Assembly (NCBI GenBank): GCA_031287655.1
Contig: JAITSR010000316.1
Location: forward strand, 1-7,956
Direction of reading: 5' to 3'
DNA length: 7,956 nt
From: Clostridiales bacterium
Lineage (GTDB): Bacteria > Bacillota > Clostridia > WRLR01
The first letter of the stretch is position 1; every line of letters begins with the position of its first letter. This document shows positions 6,797 through 7,956 of this stretch, piece after piece. Below the pieces are notes generated by a model that was not told the DNA's origin, did no database searches, and saw only the letters and a program-made list of their open reading frames with translations. Position numbers and translations under genes: made by a program.

Positions 6797-7006
6797 CTAA
6801 ACCTGTATCTTGCTCGCCATCTCACGGCTGATCGCGACGCGGGAATCCCGGATGCTGACGATCACATTTCCGCTGATCTGTGTGATAAGTGTCACAAGGC
6901 TGCCCGGCACGAAGCCGAGGTTTTCCAAAAACTGCCTTGTCTCCGGCTTTCCGCCGACCCTCTTGACACTGTTTTCATCCCCTACCCTTGCCATTGATAA
7001 AGGCAT
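6797..7006 (-). CDS. feoA: FeoA domain protein, first copy (69 aa)
   Basis: This 69-residue protein is a FeoA-domain protein that is first in the feo operon. Visible family features are SVKRVGG, the helix ETRQFLENLGFVPGS, the strand LVTLITQISGNVIVSI and the closing SRVAISREMASKIQV, where the expected LR..A..I.V pattern is retained in changed form. It lacks the LGDP loop of the second copy, so it is a diverged paralogue; in Firmicutes such double feoA arrangements are common. It probably acts with FeoB at the cytosolic face. I chose the ATG at 7006 because GGAGG (7016-7020) sits 9 nt upstream. The GTG at 7015 directly abuts that motif and is too close to use it. Its second and third codons after the start Pro (TTA, TCA) are rare in the neighbouring genes. 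Its leader carries two operator candidates and the operon promoter. Confidence 0.91.
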   Translation of the reverse strand: MPLSMARVGDENSVKRVGGKPETRQFLENLGFVPGSLVTLITQISGNVIVSIRDSRVAISREMASKIQV

Positions 7007-7015
7007 TGTCCGCAC

Positions 7016-7020
7016 CCTCC
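7016..7020 (-). promoter_or_regulatory. Ribosome-binding site that fixes the first feoA start
   Basis: GGAGG on the coding strand is followed by 9 nt and then ATG at 7006. It directly touches an in-frame GTG at 7015, which is therefore an unlikely start. Confidence 0.8.
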
Positions 7021-7030
7021 GCTTTCCGTT

Positions 7031-7052
7031 AGTGAGTTATGGCTAACTTACT
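7031..7052 (-). promoter_or_regulatory. Second inverted repeat (operator candidate) in the feo leader
   Basis: The 22-bp element on the + strand has arms AGTGAGTTA and TAACTTACT with a 4-nt centre TGGC; the arms pair at 8 of 9 positions. It lies about 31 to 52 nt downstream of the predicted transcription start. It shares the GTTA/TAAC core with the operator at 7064-7083, but the spacing differs (an alternative pairing is GTTAG at 7028-7032 with CTAAC at 7043-7047). It may be a second regulator site or an mRNA hairpin just before the ribosome-binding site. Confidence 0.55.
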
Positions 7053-7063
7053 TGCCTGAAAAA

Positions 7064-7083
7064 TGGTTAGACTGCGCTAACCA
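7064..7083 (-). promoter_or_regulatory. Perfect inverted repeat at the feo transcription start (metal-regulator operator candidate)
   Basis: TGGTTAG and CTAACCA form a perfect 7-bp inverted repeat with a 6-nt spacer. The site begins 7 bp downstream of the -10 box, so it covers the predicted +1. The GGTTAG / CTAACC half-sites resemble those in DtxR/IdeR-type iron repressor operators, although those have a much shorter centre. Position, half-sites and repetition before feoB suggest an iron-responsive repressor site; the regulator is inferred. Confidence 0.7.
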
Positions 7084-7090
7084 CGAAACC

Positions 7091-7119
7091 ATCGTAGCAC
7101 AGGACGAAAGTCTTGTCAA
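7091..7119 (-). promoter_or_regulatory. Sigma70/SigA-type promoter of the feo operon
   Basis: On the minus strand a perfect -35 box TTGACA (7114-7119) is followed by a 17-nt spacer and a -10 box TACGAT (7091-7096, one mismatch to TATAAT at each of two positions). The predicted start is near 7083-7084, about 80 nt before the first feoA ATG. Two A-tracts upstream (7123-7131 and 7136-7141) could act as an UP element. Confidence 0.85.
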
Positions 7120-7122
7120 GCG

Positions 7123-7141
7123 TTTTTTTTTGCGATTTTTT
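7123..7141 (-). promoter_or_regulatory. Phased A-tracts upstream of the feo -35 box (UP-element candidate)
   Basis: On the minus strand A9 (7123-7131) and A6 (7136-7141) lie 4 and 17 bp upstream of the -35 box. Their centres are about 11 bp apart, close to one helical turn. This fits an UP element or intrinsic bend; on the + strand the same bases are T-runs, but no + strand gene ends here. Confidence 0.5.
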
Positions 7142-7146
7142 CTGCT

Positions 7147-7233
7147 CTTATACGCTTATGCGCGGCATATGCGCCAACGCGCGGATCATGCACGAACTAT
7201 GGCTTATGCGCGCCTCACGCGTGACTTATACGC
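7147..7233. repeat. Dispersed 9-bp CTTATRCGC motifs in the MFS-feo gap
   Basis: Four copies of CTTATRCGC (7147-7155, 7155-7163, 7203-7211, 7225-7233) and one variant CATATGCGC (7166-7174) lie in this gap. A perfect 10-bp palindrome TCACGCGTGA (7215-7224) sits between the last two copies. The gap, 7120-7246, shows no supported gene and no terminator for the upstream MFS gene. Whether this is a decayed tandem array or a set of binding sites is not clear. Confidence 0.55.
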
Positions 7234-7246
7234 CAATACCCGACAA

Positions 7247-7956
7247 TTATTGCGCAATGAAGCCCTCCGCGCGGTCGATTGCGCGCTGGCGGCGGAACAA
7301 AAAGGAAAACACGATGAACACGAGGCTCAGCGCGCACGAAACAAAGAGGAATACGCCGCGGATGTCGATAAAATTGGTGAGCAGCCCTCCGAGCGTGGAG
7401 CCGATCACGGGACCGAGGCCGGAGACCATCACCGACCAGCTCGCCTGCCCGGTCGCCCGCATTTCATTGGGCACGATCCGGCCGATGTACGGCGCGGCGT
7501 GCATCCACAAAAGCCCGAACATCAGCCCGTGAAAGACCGCGCTGACCATCATGATATACGGATTCGGCGCGAGGTACACGATCAGCGCGCGCAGACTGCC
7601 CGCGAGCGGGATCACCGAAAAGACCGTGTAGACGTTGAGCCTGCTGAACAGCTTGTGGCCGAGGATCATCACGAGTGCCTCGCCGGAGATCGAGAGCGCG
7701 AAGAACAGGCCGTACATGCCGATTCCCGCATTCATTCCGCGCTCCGTCGCGTAGTACACGGAAAAATAGGTGTTTTGGCAGCTGACGAACATAAAGTGAA
7801 AGAGGCCGAAGCCGAGCAGCAGCATGAGCCGCCTGTTCTTAACGATCATCGTGAGGTTCACGCCGCCGCCGCGGCCGACGGTCTTGCCACCCGCACCGCC
7901 GCCGCCCCTGTGCGCGTGCCCGCGCGTGATCGGGATAAACCGGAGCGGGATCAGCG
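7247..7956 (-). CDS. MFS transporter, C-terminal half (5' end outside window)
   Basis: The frame is open from the right edge to a TAA stop at 7247-7249, giving 235 visible residues; the start is outside the window. A GTG at 7861 is an internal codon, since the frame continues upstream with plausible residues (LIPLRFIPI). Six hydrophobic segments follow, fitting TM7-TM12 of a 12-helix major facilitator. The SVYYATERGMN.GIGMYGLFFALSISGEA stretch and the later RATGQASW and G.VIGSTLGGLL motifs resemble the MFS_1-like group (LacY/HcaT-type proton symporters), but the substrate cannot be told. The central TM6-TM7 loop is unusually rich in Gly, Arg and His (RGHAHRGGGGAGG). The C terminus is basic and cytosolic. 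It shares strand with the feo operon, but the operon has its own promoter, so a functional link is not implied. Confidence 0.86.
   Translation of the reverse strand, partial: LIPLRFIPITRGHAHRGGGGAGGKTVGRGGGVNLTMIVKNRRLMLLLGFGLFHFMFVSCQNTYFSVYYATERGMNAGIGMYGLFFALSISGEALVMILGHKLFSRLNVYTVFSVIPLAGSLRALIVYLAPNPYIMMVSAVFHGLMFGLLWMHAAPYIGRIVPNEMRATGQASWSVMVSGLGPVIGSTLGGLLTNFIDIRGVFLFVSCALSLVFIVFSFLFRRQRAIDRAEGFIAQ

Noticed and set aside
7123..7141. T-runs on the + strand as an intrinsic terminator
   Set aside because: No stable GC stem precedes them and no + strand gene ends nearby; they are better read as A-tracts upstream of the feo promoter.
7148..7189. 13-codon minus-strand mini-ORF (MIRALAHMPRISV) as a leader peptide
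   Set aside because: It lies upstream of the feo promoter, has no ribosome-binding site and consists mostly of the repeat motifs.
7113..7532. 139-codon + strand open frame
   Set aside because: It covers the T-runs, the repeat region and the antisense of the MFS gene, with no ribosome-binding site and no recognisable domain.

Overview
The window is about 8 kb of GC-rich bacterial chromosome. Gene content suggests an anaerobic, GC-rich Firmicute (Clostridia, perhaps an Oscillospirales- or Christensenellales-like gut lineage). The pointers are a transketolase split into two genes, a feo locus with two separate feoA genes, and a small Cys-rich FeoB-associated protein. Taxonomy is inferred, not proven. 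Coding DNA is strongly GC-biased with few TTA/CTA/TCA codons, while the intergenic gaps are much more AT-rich.

Right-pointing half (1-3908): the 3' end of a zinc-type medium-chain (polyol/threonine-like) dehydrogenase, transketolase N-terminal subunit, transketolase C-terminal subunit and pyruvate kinase. Gaps are 66, 42 and 26 bp, with no terminator seen, so this reads as one central-carbon operon. The dehydrogenase would produce a keto-sugar or ketone, transketolase would move two-carbon units between sugar phosphates, and pyruvate kinase would finish glycolysis.

Left-pointing half (7119 down to 3909): a ferrous-iron uptake operon, read from right to left as promoter, two inverted-repeat operator candidates, feoA (69 aa), feoA (75 aa), a hairpin plus a further operator copy, feoB (746 aa) and a 61-aa Cys-rich membrane protein. 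Its last stop codon directly abuts the pyruvate kinase stop codon, so the two operons converge with no bases between them. At the right edge is the C-terminal half of an MFS transporter, also left-pointing, separated from the feo promoter by a repeat-rich gap.

The most interesting material is intergenic. A near-consensus sigma70 promoter has an inverted repeat at its predicted start site. A 17/20 copy of that repeat lies between feoA and feoB behind a terminator-like hairpin. Four different gaps carry four unrelated short tandem or dispersed repeats. I see no CRISPR array, insertion sequence, tRNA or rRNA, and no clearly new multi-gene system. No gene-free stretch exceeds 300 bp; the longest is 7007-7246.
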